Assembly: GCA_015069505.1 (NCBI GenBank) | Contig: SVIL01000002.1 | Location: 1 to 53,148, forward strand | From: Clostridiales bacterium | GTDB lineage: Bacteria > Bacillota > Clostridia > Christensenellales > Borkfalkiaceae | Direction of reading: 5' to 3' | DNA length: 53,148 nucleotides | In this document: positions 34,619 through 42,817 of the stretch, piece after piece | Layout of the letters: every line of letters begins with the position of its first letter | Numbering within the stretch: position 1 is the stretch's first letter | Notes under the pieces: generated by a model | What the model was told of the DNA's origin: nothing | Databases searched by the model: none | What the model saw: the letters and a program-made list of their open reading frames with translations, nothing else | Made by a program: the position numbers and the translations under genes

Positions 34619-35824
34619 TTATTTTTGAATTTTTTTCTTACCCGTTTCGCTAAACTCAAAATCCCTAAACATTTCTACTATGGCGTTTTGAGTATCCTTC
34701 GTAGCACTATTAAACGCACTGATTTCAACGTTTGCTTTCTTTACGGACTTCTTTATCCCCTTTTTAAATAATAGCCCAAACCATCTTCTAACCTGATAAA
34801 ACGGGAAAAGTACGGGGCATTTTTTTAAGGACGGATAACTACAACACAATTCGTTATATGTCGGAAAAACTCTGCCGAGAATATATTTAAACTTACTCTT
34901 TTTGGTAGATGCCAAAGCTATTTTATTCTCTAATCCGCCGTATATAGACCCGTTAAAGATGTACTTTTCCATTTCCTTAACAATGTTCGTTTGCTCACAG
35001 TCATCAAACCAACTTCTTGAAAGCGTAATTGCCGAATAGCCGAACTCTTCAATTCCACACTCTTTAAGCGTTTTGTCAAGTTTGTCTTCATCGTATCCCA
35101 TTTGACTTTCAATAATCCAAAGATCAACAACAGACCTTACGCCACAGCCCCCTAAAATAAAATGCTTTGCCATATGGAATAGCATATACGCCACGAAAAC
35201 TTCTCTTTCCATTTCATAGCGATATCCTTTTGCTGTCGAACGTTCCCAAACGGACGCAAAAAACTTATCCGCTTTTGCCGTTATACCGTCATCTTCGTCT
35301 TTAAGTCTAAAATGCAACTCTAAATGGGTATTTGACGGCGAAAACAAAGATACATCGTGTGAATCTTCACTATGTTTTTTGTAACCTTTTTGCTCTATCA
35401 ATAATTTGGTAGCTTTTTTTACGTCTTGTTTTTTTACCAAAATATCGATATCGCAACTCGTACGCATTTCTGGGCGAGGGTAATACGCCCTAATAACCGA
35501 CCCCTTTAACGGCATATAAGGGATTTCATTTTGTTCAAAAAACTCACAAAGGGCGTTTAATTCATATTTTAAGCGTTCGTATCTAAACACCGCAAGGCTT
35601 TGTTGCTTTAAGAAAGCACCTTTGACTTCTGCCGATAATTCTACCTTGTTGCGAATAAGCGTATCACCTACGATATGTGCAACGTCATGTTTTTTAGAGA
35701 GAGAATAAACTTGCATTAAAATATCGGGCGTAAGTTTATTTTTTACGCCCGAATCAAGTTCGCCACCCACAAGTTCACACTTTAAGAGTGCTTTTATTAT
35801 GCCACTAACCTCTTCTCTATCCAT
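34619..35824 (-). CDS. nucleotidyltransferase-family protein (NTP_transf_5-like)
   Basis: The 401-aa protein has the polymerase-beta-like nucleotidyltransferase core seen in uncharacterised family members: MPLKGSVIRAYYPRPEMRTS then CDIDILVKK with the paired aspartates, and later LELHFRLKD. The activity is unknown; relatives occur in polysaccharide or kanamycin-type nucleotidyltransferase groups. It is the last of three genes downstream of degV. RBS: the start lies 34 bases after the DUF1508-repeat gene. Confidence 0.78.
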   Translation of the reverse strand: MDREEVSGIIKALLKCELVGGELDSGVKNKLTPDILMQVYSLSKKHDVAHIVGDTLIRNKVELSAEVKGAFLKQQSLAVFRYERLKYELNALCEFFEQNEIPYMPLKGSVIRAYYPRPEMRTSCDIDILVKKQDVKKATKLLIEQKGYKKHSEDSHDVSLFSPSNTHLELHFRLKDEDDGITAKADKFFASVWERSTAKGYRYEMEREVFVAYMLFHMAKHFILGGCGVRSVVDLWIIESQMGYDEDKLDKTLKECGIEEFGYSAITLSRSWFDDCEQTNIVKEMEKYIFNGSIYGGLENKIALASTKKSKFKYILGRVFPTYNELCCSYPSLKKCPVLFPFYQVRRWFGLLFKKGIKKSVKKANVEISAFNSATKDTQNAIVEMFRDFEFSETGKKKIQK

Positions 35825-35858
35825 TTTTCACCCTACTAACAACGTTTAAAACGTGCTA

Positions 35859-37058
35859 TTATTCCACTTCAACTACCGCCGTATAAGCAAAACGACGAAC
35901 GGATTCCAACGCACTTATGCAAGAATCCAACGAATCGTATGCTTCACCGATACAGATTACCGATTTTTGTGAATTGCGAAGTTTGTAATAAAACCTTCCA
36001 AACTTATCCTTGTCGATAATAAAATTACCGTCAAACGAATTCTTTTTAACCGACTCAATAGCCGTAGTAGCCGTCTTTTTAGTTGCAACCGCTTCCGTAG
36101 CAAGCATAAGTTGACCGTTAGATGCGTATAGTTTTGCCGAATACTTGCCGTCGTCGTTAGCCTCAACCTTCCACTTTCCGTTAAGACCCTTCTTAACTTC
36201 GTAGCCTTCAACCTTTAACGGGGTATATTCAATATATTTTGCACCTTCGCTAACACCTTGTGCAACGGGCGAATCCTTTGCGATACGCTTAACCGATTCA
36301 ACTGCCTTTAAGCACTGGTCGTTTGTCTTGTAAATTTCACCCACGCAAAGCAACCTATTGTTTGCGTTTTTAAGTTTGTAGTAAAAATTGCCTGCCTTAT
36401 CTTTATATATGATAAAAGTACCGTTTTCTACGCAATTTTTAATGGTTTCAACCCCTGCCCTTGCACCTTCTTCTGATGCGTAAATCTCACTTGACAACAT
36501 AACTTCACCGTTAGATGCAAGAAGTTTAGCCATATATTCTTTATCTTTTTTGAACTCAATAACCCATTTGCCAACAAGCCTTCTTGCGGGCTTTTCATCC
36601 GCTTTCTTGGGTGCGGGTTTACTAACTTCAGCCTTCTTCACTTCCGCCTTTTTGGTCGCTACGGGTTTAGCGGTTTCCTTTTTAACGGGCTCCGCCTTTT
36701 TCTCTTCAACGACTTTTTCTTCTTTAACTTCTTCCTGTTTCGGTTCTTCCACAGGTTCAGGTCTTCTCGGCGGATAAGAAAGCATAACTGCTTCGGGAAC
36801 GGGTTCTCTCTTAACCTCAACGACTTCTTCGGTAACTGCGGGTTCTTCTTCCTTTACGGCTACGGGTGTCGGTTCAACCTCAACCTCTGCCTTAGGGGTA
36901 ACTTCAACCTTATTCTTTTTAGTCTTTTTGCTAAGTACGACCGTCATAATTATAATAAGTACTAAAACGACTACACCGCCCACGATAACTAAAAACAATG
37001 GCAAGTTTGCCGAAATCCAACCTATTACACTGTTAAAAAATTGTGTTATTGCTTCCAT
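35859..37058 (-). CDS. membrane-anchored protein with four DUF1508-type repeats
   Basis: The 399-aa protein has one N-terminal membrane span (NLPLFLVIVGGVVVLVLIIIMTVVLSKKT), a long charged proline-rich linker (PEPVEEPKQEEVKEEKVVEE), and two paired repeat blocks: WVIEFKKDKEYMAKLLASNG then FYYKLKNANNRLLCVGEIY, and WKVEANDDGKYSAKLYASNG then FYYKLRNSQKSVICIGEAY. DUF1508 (YegP) folds are small two-repeat domains of unknown function. The linker may reach into or through the wall if the C-terminus is outside; topology is not decided. It is in the degV operon. Confidence 0.8.
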   Translation of the reverse strand: MEAITQFFNSVIGWISANLPLFLVIVGGVVVLVLIIIMTVVLSKKTKKNKVEVTPKAEVEVEPTPVAVKEEEPAVTEEVVEVKREPVPEAVMLSYPPRRPEPVEEPKQEEVKEEKVVEEKKAEPVKKETAKPVATKKAEVKKAEVSKPAPKKADEKPARRLVGKWVIEFKKDKEYMAKLLASNGEVMLSSEIYASEEGARAGVETIKNCVENGTFIIYKDKAGNFYYKLKNANNRLLCVGEIYKTNDQCLKAVESVKRIAKDSPVAQGVSEGAKYIEYTPLKVEGYEVKKGLNGKWKVEANDDGKYSAKLYASNGQLMLATEAVATKKTATTAIESVKKNSFDGNFIIDKDKFGRFYYKLRNSQKSVICIGEAYDSLDSCISALESVRRFAYTAVVEVE

Positions 37059-37079
37059 CTTCTTATATCCTCTCTAAAA

Positions 37080-37922
37080 TTATTCTCCATCGTTGAAATA
37101 AATAATGCCGAGCGTATTTTCACCGCAGTGACTGGTTACGGTTGCCCCTGCCGTTGCCTCGTAAACGTTCTTAAATCCGGCAGACTTACAAGCGTCGGTA
37201 GCTTCCTTAACCATCTCTGGCGTAGCCGACGAATAGGTAATAAGCACTCTTTCAAGGTCGGGGGTACACTTTTCCGCCAAAATCTCTTGACAGTACTGTG
37301 CGATAACCTTACTCATTGATCCACGGTATTTTTTATCCATACCCATCTTGCCGTCCTTTAAGGCAATCCTCGGGCGGATTTTAAGTATATTAGCACCCAA
37401 AAGTTGCAAACTTGAACATCTGCCACCCTTGAATAGATAATCAAGCCTTTCAACCACGAAAGATACTTGTAAATTTTCCCTTCTTTTTGCCACCTTTTCA
37501 GCAACTTCCTTAGCGGAAAGCCCTTGGGAAGCAAGTTCACGTGCATAGATTGCCAAAAGCCCTATACCCGTAGATAACGAAAGACTATCTACAACGTAAA
37601 CGTCTTGCAAGTTGTTTGAAGCCCTCGTTGCGTTTCCGCAAGAAGAAGATAACCCGCTAGACAAAGCAATGTGAACGACTGCGTCATAGTCCTTCTTTAA
37701 CGTCTCAAAATACTCGGTATATTCAAACTCGTTGAGAGCGGTGGTTTTTGGAAGAACGCCGGTTGCCTTAACGAATTCAAATATTTCCGAAGTAGAAATC
37801 GTGCCGTCTTTGACTTCGTTATCACCCAAAATAACGGTGTATGGGATCACCTTTATATCGTACTTTTCAAGCAATTCTTTTGGTAAATCGTTCGTTGACT
37901 CAACGGATACTGCAATTTTCAT
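37080..37922 (-). CDS. DegV-family fatty-acid-binding protein
   Basis: DegV/FakB proteins bind fatty acids and present them for phosphorylation by FakA. The 280-aa protein has VSVESTNDLPKELLEKYDIK, the ligand loop region TSEIFEFVKATGVLPKTTALN, SLSSGLSSSCGNA-like ALSSGLSSSCGNA and GAGATV-like ATAGATVTSHCGENTLG. The ATG at 37922 follows GGAGAGTCATTG; the track begins one TTG earlier. It is first in an operon with the DUF1508 and nucleotidyltransferase genes. Confidence 0.92.
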   Translation of the reverse strand: MKIAVSVESTNDLPKELLEKYDIKVIPYTVILGDNEVKDGTISTSEIFEFVKATGVLPKTTALNEFEYTEYFETLKKDYDAVVHIALSSGLSSSCGNATRASNNLQDVYVVDSLSLSTGIGLLAIYARELASQGLSAKEVAEKVAKRRENLQVSFVVERLDYLFKGGRCSSLQLLGANILKIRPRIALKDGKMGMDKKYRGSMSKVIAQYCQEILAEKCTPDLERVLITYSSATPEMVKEATDACKSAGFKNVYEATAGATVTSHCGENTLGIIYFNDGE

Positions 37923-37963
37923 CAATGACTCTCCTCATGTAGTTATTACTAATAAACGTAAGT

Positions 37964-37992
37964 ATTTTATCATATTAAAAGAGTTAAGACAA
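37964..37992 (-). promoter_or_regulatory. SigA-like promoter of the degV operon
   Basis: TTGTCT and TAAAAT are separated by 17 bases on the minus strand, about 40 bases upstream of the start. Confidence 0.6.
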
Positions 37993-38041
37993 GTTTTTTA
38001 TTAAAAAAAGACTAATAATAAAATAAAATTTTGCTTTTTAC

Positions 38042-38071
38042 TTGCTTTAAGCGTACCATTTGTTGTATTAT
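38042..38071 (+). promoter_or_regulatory. SigA-like promoter of aspS
   Basis: TTGCTT and TATTAT are separated by 18 bases, about 30 bases upstream of the start. Confidence 0.55.
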
Positions 38072-38101
38072 TTATAGGTAAAAAGTTTAGGAGAAGAACT
38101 T

Positions 38102-39439
38102 ATGGACAAAATAAACGGAAATTTAACCACTTCGTCCGTATCGTACGAAGATTTTAAGGCAAACGACGGCAAGGTCGTATCTATCCACGGCTATATCCAC
38201 AGAATTCGTGAGATGACGGGGTTTGCTTTCGTTATAATCAGAACGGCAACCGAAACCGTGCAATGCGTTTACGCACCTGAATTTTCGGACTATCGTTGGG
38301 ACGAACGCCTTTGCGAAGAAGCGTGCGTTAGAGTTACGGGTAAGGTCGTAGGTAGCCTTGACGCAAAAGGCAACGAAAGGTTTGAACTTCAAATCCACGG
38401 TATTGAGATTTTATCTTTACCCGCAGAAGGGCTTCCTATCGTCATCAATAAAAAACAACTTGACAATATCCAACTAAATACTATTTTGGACTTACGCCCG
38501 ATTTCTATGCGTAACCCCAAAGAAAGAGCGATATTTAAATTACAAGAAGGTATCCAACGTGGGTTTAGAGAGTATCTAATAAGCCAAAACTTTACCGAAA
38601 TCCATTCCCCCAAAATCAACTTTGCGGGTGCAGAGGGCGGTACTAACGTATTCAAACTCGACTACTTTGGCAAACAAGTTTACCTCGCTCAATCCCCTCA
38701 GCTTTACAAACAAGCCTTGGTCGGCGTTTACGAAAGAGTGTTTGAGATTGCCCCCGTTTTCCGTGCCGAACACCACGACACTTCAAGGCACTTAAACGAG
38801 TATATCTCTATGGACTTTGAAATGGGCTTTATCAACGGCTTTGAAGACATTATGAATATGGAAACGGGTGCGTTGAAATATATTATGAACCTTCTTAAAA
38901 CCGAATACAAAAAAGAGGTTGAACTTTTAAGAGCGGATATCCCCGAAATTACGGACATCCCCGCCATAAAGTTTATGGACGCAAAAAAAATCATCATGGA
39001 AAAGTTCAAGTATAAACCTACCGATATGAAGGACTTTGACCCCGAAGAAGAACAACTTTTGGGCAAGTATGCTAAGAAGGAATTTAACAGCGACTTTATC
39101 TTTATAACCCATTACCCGTCAAGGAAACGTCCTTTCTATACGATGGACGACCCGAGCGACCCCGAATACACGTTGTCTTTTGACCTTTTGTTTAGGGGTT
39201 TAGAAATTACGAGTGGCGGTCAACGTATCCACGACTACAATATGCAAGTGGAAAAGATGATTAAGTGCGGCATGAATCCCGAAGAATTTGAAACGTATCT
39301 TATGTTACACAAATACGGTGCCCCACCCCACGGCGGTCTTGGTCTTGGTCTTGAAAGACTTACCATGCACCTTTTGGGTTGCAAAAACGTACGTGAAGCA
39401 ACGATGTTCCCACGTGATATTAACCGTGTTACCCCTTAA
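38102..39439 (+). CDS. aspS: aspartyl-tRNA synthetase, archaeal/eukaryal type
   Basis: The enzyme charges tRNA-Asp (and, if non-discriminating, tRNA-Asn). The 445-aa protein lacks the large bacterial insertion domain (bacterial AspRS is about 590 aa) and matches the archaeal-type layout: an OB anticodon domain (IHGYIHRIREMTGFAFVIIR), then class II motif 2 in FEIAPVFRAEHHDTSRHLNE and motif 3 in PPHGGLGLGLERLTM. Such AspS2 forms occur in some Clostridia and usually coexist with a GatCAB system. RBS: AGGAGAAGAACTT. Confidence 0.93.
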   Translation: MDKINGNLTTSSVSYEDFKANDGKVVSIHGYIHRIREMTGFAFVIIRTATETVQCVYAPEFSDYRWDERLCEEACVRVTGKVVGSLDAKGNERFELQIHGIEILSLPAEGLPIVINKKQLDNIQLNTILDLRPISMRNPKERAIFKLQEGIQRGFREYLISQNFTEIHSPKINFAGAEGGTNVFKLDYFGKQVYLAQSPQLYKQALVGVYERVFEIAPVFRAEHHDTSRHLNEYISMDFEMGFINGFEDIMNMETGALKYIMNLLKTEYKKEVELLRADIPEITDIPAIKFMDAKKIIMEKFKYKPTDMKDFDPEEEQLLGKYAKKEFNSDFIFITHYPSRKRPFYTMDDPSDPEYTLSFDLLFRGLEITSGGQRIHDYNMQVEKMIKCGMNPEEFETYLMLHKYGAPPHGGLGLGLERLTMHLLGCKNVREATMFPRDINRVTP

Positions 39440-39457
39440 ACCTTACGTAAAAAAATT

Positions 39458-39485
39458 ACACCCCCAAATTTTGGGGGTGTTTTTG
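39458..39485 (+). terminator. terminator after aspS
   Basis: ACACCCCCAA and TTGGGGGTGT form a stem followed by TTTTT. Confidence 0.85.
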
Positions 39486-39523
39486 TATAAAATTTTACGT
39501 CAATTCCAAAACGCTTGGTACGT

Positions 39524-39556
39524 AAAAAAAGAACACCTATTGTTTAGGTGTTCTTT
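39524..39556 (-). terminator. terminator after tRNA-Thr
   Basis: AAGAACACCTA and TAGGTGTTCTT form an 11-bp stem, followed by TTTTT on the minus strand; it also works on the plus strand. Confidence 0.75.
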
Positions 39557-39557
39557 T

Positions 39558-39633
39558 TGGAGCTACTGAGCGGATTCGAACCGCTGACCTGCTGATTACG
39601 AATCAGCTGCTCTACCGACTGAGCCACAGTAGC
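39558..39633 (-). tRNA. tRNA-Thr (anticodon CGT)
   Basis: A complete cloverleaf: acceptor GCTACTG/CAGTAGC, D arm GCTCAGTCGGTAGAGC, anticodon arm GCTGA-TTCGTAA-TCAGC (anticodon CGT), T arm with GGTTCGAATCC. CCA is encoded (TCCA at the 3' end). Confidence 0.93.
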
Positions 39634-39667
39634 GTTAATACGGGCAACTTATTCAAGTTACCCGATT

Positions 39668-39696
39668 ATATTAGCATAAATTAAAAAAAATATCAA
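39668..39696 (-). promoter_or_regulatory. SigA-like promoter of tRNA-Thr
   Basis: TTGATA and TAATAT are separated by 17 bases on the minus strand; a hairpin CGGGTAACTT/AAGTTGCCCG lies between it and the tRNA. Confidence 0.5.
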
Positions 39697-39724
39697 CGAA
39701 TTTTAAGATGTTTTTTATTTTTTA

Positions 39725-40513
39725 TTAGTCTTTTATAAGTTCTTTGATTTTTGGGGCGACTTCTTTGCCGATTTCATACCCTTTTTCAAACGCCATATCC
39801 ATACCCTTAAACTTCAACTGGTTCATATCACCGAGGTCTGGGAAAACCATAATGTCGGGTTTGTACTGTTTCATCTTATACTTTGACAACTGACTGTCCA
39901 TTATATCGTACGCCCTAAAAAGCATTGAAAACATATGGTGTTTTTTATGTTGGGGTCTAACCTTTCCAAGCACGTCCACGGCAACGATGACTTCCGCACC
40001 CATTTTTCTAACCTCTTTAACGGGTACGCGTGTGGTGACACCGCCGTCCACAAGCGACATATCGCCGATGTTGAAAGGCTCGAAAATCATAGGGATAGTT
40101 GAACTTGCCGCAACGTAATCCACCACGTTTTTGTCCCCACTAATCGCCAAAGGATTGCCCGTATTAAGGTCGGTAACTATCGCACTGAACGGAATTTTTA
40201 GGTCGTTAAAAGTTTTGTCACCCAAAAAAGACTTAAGCTTCTTTTTCATTCTCGTAGTACGGGACAACGCACCCTGCCCAAGCGGATTGAGAGTCAGCCC
40301 AAAAATCTCATTAAATTTAAGTTTCATTACTTCATTAAACATATCGTCAGGCTTCATCCCTGCGGCATAGCAAGACCCGACGACGCTACCCATAGAACTA
40401 CCCGCGATAAAATCGGGGACAATCCCCTCTTCGTCCATCGCTTTCAAAAACCCGATATGAGAAACGCCACGGCTTCCGCCTGCACCTAATGCAAAACCTA
40501 ATTTTTTTGACAT
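39725..40513 (-). CDS. patatin-like phospholipase
   Basis: The 262-aa protein has the patatin features: oxyanion GAGGSRGVSHIGFL, nucleophile elbow AGSSMGSVVGSCYAAG and the catalytic-dyad Asp in SLVDGGVTTRVP. It probably hydrolyses lipid acyl esters in the cytoplasm or at the membrane. It lies eight bases after the alpha/beta hydrolase gene, in one operon. Confidence 0.93.
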   Translation of the reverse strand: MSKKLGFALGAGGSRGVSHIGFLKAMDEEGIVPDFIAGSSMGSVVGSCYAAGMKPDDMFNEVMKLKFNEIFGLTLNPLGQGALSRTTRMKKKLKSFLGDKTFNDLKIPFSAIVTDLNTGNPLAISGDKNVVDYVAASSTIPMIFEPFNIGDMSLVDGGVTTRVPVKEVRKMGAEVIVAVDVLGKVRPQHKKHHMFSMLFRAYDIMDSQLSKYKMKQYKPDIMVFPDLGDMNQLKFKGMDMAFEKGYEIGKEVAPKIKELIKD

Positions 40514-40521
40514 TTTATAAC

Positions 40522-41376
40522 CTACCTTTCTAATACTTTTAATTTTAATCCCCTATTTTCTAACCATTGACAAGAAAGCACAAACCAGTTTTCGACGTGC
40601 GTGTTTATTAGGTCGGGTCTGTTTGGAAGAGCCGTCTTTAACTGTGCCAAAGATAGCCCGTGCGGACCGTTATCGAATACGTGAAGTTCAAACGGCACGT
40701 TCGCCTTCTTATATGCCATCGCCATATACAAACTGTTTTCACTTGGCACGATATTATCGTCAGCCGTACACCAAATAAACGCAGGTGGGCAAGATTCCGT
40801 AACCTTATATTCAAGAGAGAGATATTTCACAAGTTCTTCATTGCCACCACAAAGATTATGGAACGAACCCCTATGTGCCTTTCCGCCAGAAGTGAGTACC
40901 GCATACGATAAAACGACGGCATCGGGACGGCAAAGTTTTGCTCTTTCGCCTAACGCATCTTTAACCACTTGTTCGGCGTTTAACGTGGCAAGCATTCCAC
41001 ATAAATGTCCGCCAGCCGAAAAGCCGATAGCGGCAACCATATCCTTATCAACATAATATTTATCGGCGTTTTCTTTTATATACGCCATTGCCATACACGC
41101 TTCGATAAGTTGTGAAGGGTATTTTACGGGTGCAATCGAGTAATCCAAAGAGAAAGCGTTAAAGCCGTTGTTCATATACGCCAACGCAACCGGTTCTTTT
41201 TCACGGTCGGCAACCGCACCGTACCCGCCACCCGCTATAACGAGTATTGCAGGGCGAATTCTTTTAATACCTTCTTGACAAGTATCGTATTGAATATAAG
41301 TGTTAAGATAACCTTCGCCGTGTTCAGGACGAGTAAGCCCAAAATATTCGTATAAATCTATCCTTTCCGAATGCAT
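40522..41376 (-). CDS. alpha/beta hydrolase, carbohydrate-esterase-like
   Basis: The 284-aa protein resembles the BD-FAE/acetyl-xylan-esterase group: oxyanion-side VIAGGGYGAVADREKEP, nucleophile GFSAGGHLCGML and C-terminal DNGPHGLSLA with the histidine. No signal peptide is present. The ATG at 41376 follows AGAGAGGATTATTT; the longer track start lacks a site. It and the patatin form a small esterase/lipase operon. The substrate is unknown. Confidence 0.88.
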   Translation of the reverse strand: MHSERIDLYEYFGLTRPEHGEGYLNTYIQYDTCQEGIKRIRPAILVIAGGGYGAVADREKEPVALAYMNNGFNAFSLDYSIAPVKYPSQLIEACMAMAYIKENADKYYVDKDMVAAIGFSAGGHLCGMLATLNAEQVVKDALGERAKLCRPDAVVLSYAVLTSGGKAHRGSFHNLCGGNEELVKYLSLEYKVTESCPPAFIWCTADDNIVPSENSLYMAMAYKKANVPFELHVFDNGPHGLSLAQLKTALPNRPDLINTHVENWFVLSCQWLENRGLKLKVLER

Positions 41377-41443
41377 AAATAATCCTCTCTTCTCTATTTT
41401 TCTAGTATTGTAGCACAAAAAAATTTGATTTTCAATAAATATG

Positions 41444-41472
41444 TTGAAAGTTTTTTTAGTTTATGATAAAAT
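41444..41472 (+). promoter_or_regulatory. SigA-like promoter of the DUF6062 gene
   Basis: TTGAAA and TAAAAT are separated by 17 bases; the predicted start is exactly the A of the ATG. Confidence 0.75.
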
Positions 41473-41478
41473 ATTTTT

Positions 41479-42156
41479 ATGGCATATCATATTGACACAG
41501 GTCTTATAAAAGACAAGTTTAAGGTGGACTGCGAATGCCCACTTTGCGAGATTAAACAAATAGTAGAAGAACAGTTTTTGTACGAGTTTTTGAACGACGC
41601 CGTTATGGAAGAAAACACACGGCTTAAAGTCAACGCTTTGGGGTTTTGCGAAAAGCATTTTAATATGCTTTATTCAAGGCAAAACAAGTTGTCCGTGGCA
41701 CTGCAAATTTCCACGAGGGTGGATACCATTTTAAAAACCGTGCAAGAAGTCAAAAACGTAAAACACGCGGTTAAGCAAGCCGAGGCACTTGATAAAATGT
41801 CAAAGACTTGTATTATTTGCGACTTGGTGCAAGACAGTATGGTAAAATACTATAAAACCGTCGCCCAGATGTTTTCTAAGGAAGAAAACTTCTTTAAGAC
41901 GCTTATCGGCACGAAGGGTTTTTGCCTAAACCACTACGCCGAACTTTTAAGGTTTTCGTCTTATGCCGGCGGTATGGCAAAAGAATACGTTGAGGTTTTA
42001 TCTGGCGTTCAAAAACGGAATATGACGAGGCTTCAAGAGGAATTAAAAGGGTTTTGCTTAAAACACGATTACAGAAACGCTTTATCCCCACTCGGCAAAT
42101 CCGAAACGGCACTCCCCCGTATGAGCGTAAAACTCTACGGCAAAGAAGAAAAATAA
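41479..42156 (+). CDS. DUF6062-family cysteine-rich protein
   Basis: The 225-aa protein has repeated zinc- or metal-binding-like motifs: ECPLCEIK, GFCEKHF, TCIICDLV, GFCLNHY and GFCLKHDYRN, the pattern of DUF6062 proteins of Firmicutes. The function is unknown. No ribosome site precedes the ATG; the promoter geometry predicts a leaderless mRNA. It converges on engB at a shared terminator. Confidence 0.82.
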   Translation: MAYHIDTGLIKDKFKVDCECPLCEIKQIVEEQFLYEFLNDAVMEENTRLKVNALGFCEKHFNMLYSRQNKLSVALQISTRVDTILKTVQEVKNVKHAVKQAEALDKMSKTCIICDLVQDSMVKYYKTVAQMFSKEENFFKTLIGTKGFCLNHYAELLRFSSYAGGMAKEYVEVLSGVQKRNMTRLQEELKGFCLKHDYRNALSPLGKSETALPRMSVKLYGKEEK

Positions 42157-42167
42157 CTAAAATATAT

Positions 42168-42207
42168 AAAAGACCTACGGAATTATCTTTCGTAGGTCTT
42201 TTTTTGT
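42168..42207. terminator. bidirectional terminator between DUF6062 and engB
   Basis: AAAAGACCTACG and CGTAGGTCTTTT form a 12-bp stem with U-runs on both strands. Confidence 0.85.
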
Positions 42208-42208
42208 T

Positions 42209-42799
42209 CTAAATATCCTCTTGTAAATGCACCGCTTTATCAATTATGTCAAGCAGTTGTTCTTTGCCGTAACCCGTTTCGGCACTGGTTGCGGTAATAT
42301 CGGCAAACCCCACCCTAAGTTCGGTCGCAATCTCTTTTACCCTTGGCTTAATCTTGGACTTGCCAAGTTTATCCGCCTTGGTTGCCACGAGTGTAAACGG
42401 GATTGCGTAGTGGTATAGATAGTTTATCATCATCTTATCGTCAGAGGTTGGGTCGTGCCTAATATCCACAAGGGATAAAAGCAAATTGATTTTTTGAGTA
42501 GCAAGAAAACTTTCCATCAAATTAGACCACTTCGCCTTTTCTTCCTTGCTAACCTTTGCAAATCCGTATCCCGGCAAATCGGCTAAAATAAACTCGCCAA
42601 AATCAAAATAGTTTATAAGCCTCGTCCTACCTGGGGTAACCGAAGTCCTTGCAAGTTTTTTTTGGTTTGCAAGCATATTTATAAGCGAACTTTTGCCCAC
42701 GTTAGACTTGCCCGCAACCGCAATCATCGGCTTATCCGTAGCCAAAAAGTTATTCGCACTCGCCACCGAAGTTATAAATTCTGCCTTGGTAATTTTCAT
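42209..42799 (-). CDS. engB: EngB/YsxC, ribosome-assembly GTPase
   Basis: EngB acts in 50S subunit assembly. The 196-aa protein shows G1 AGKSNVGKSSLIN, the switch TPGRTRLIN, DLPGYGFA, and TKADK. It is the last gene of a uvrC-cof-lon-engB operon, 18 bases after lon; lon-engB adjacency is common in Firmicutes. Confidence 0.97.
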   Translation of the reverse strand: MKITKAEFITSVASANNFLATDKPMIAVAGKSNVGKSSLINMLANQKKLARTSVTPGRTRLINYFDFGEFILADLPGYGFAKVSKEEKAKWSNLMESFLATQKINLLLSLVDIRHDPTSDDKMMINYLYHYAIPFTLVATKADKLGKSKIKPRVKEIATELRVGFADITATSAETGYGKEQLLDIIDKAVHLQEDI

Positions 42800-42817
42800 A
42801 ATCGTTTAACCTTTATT

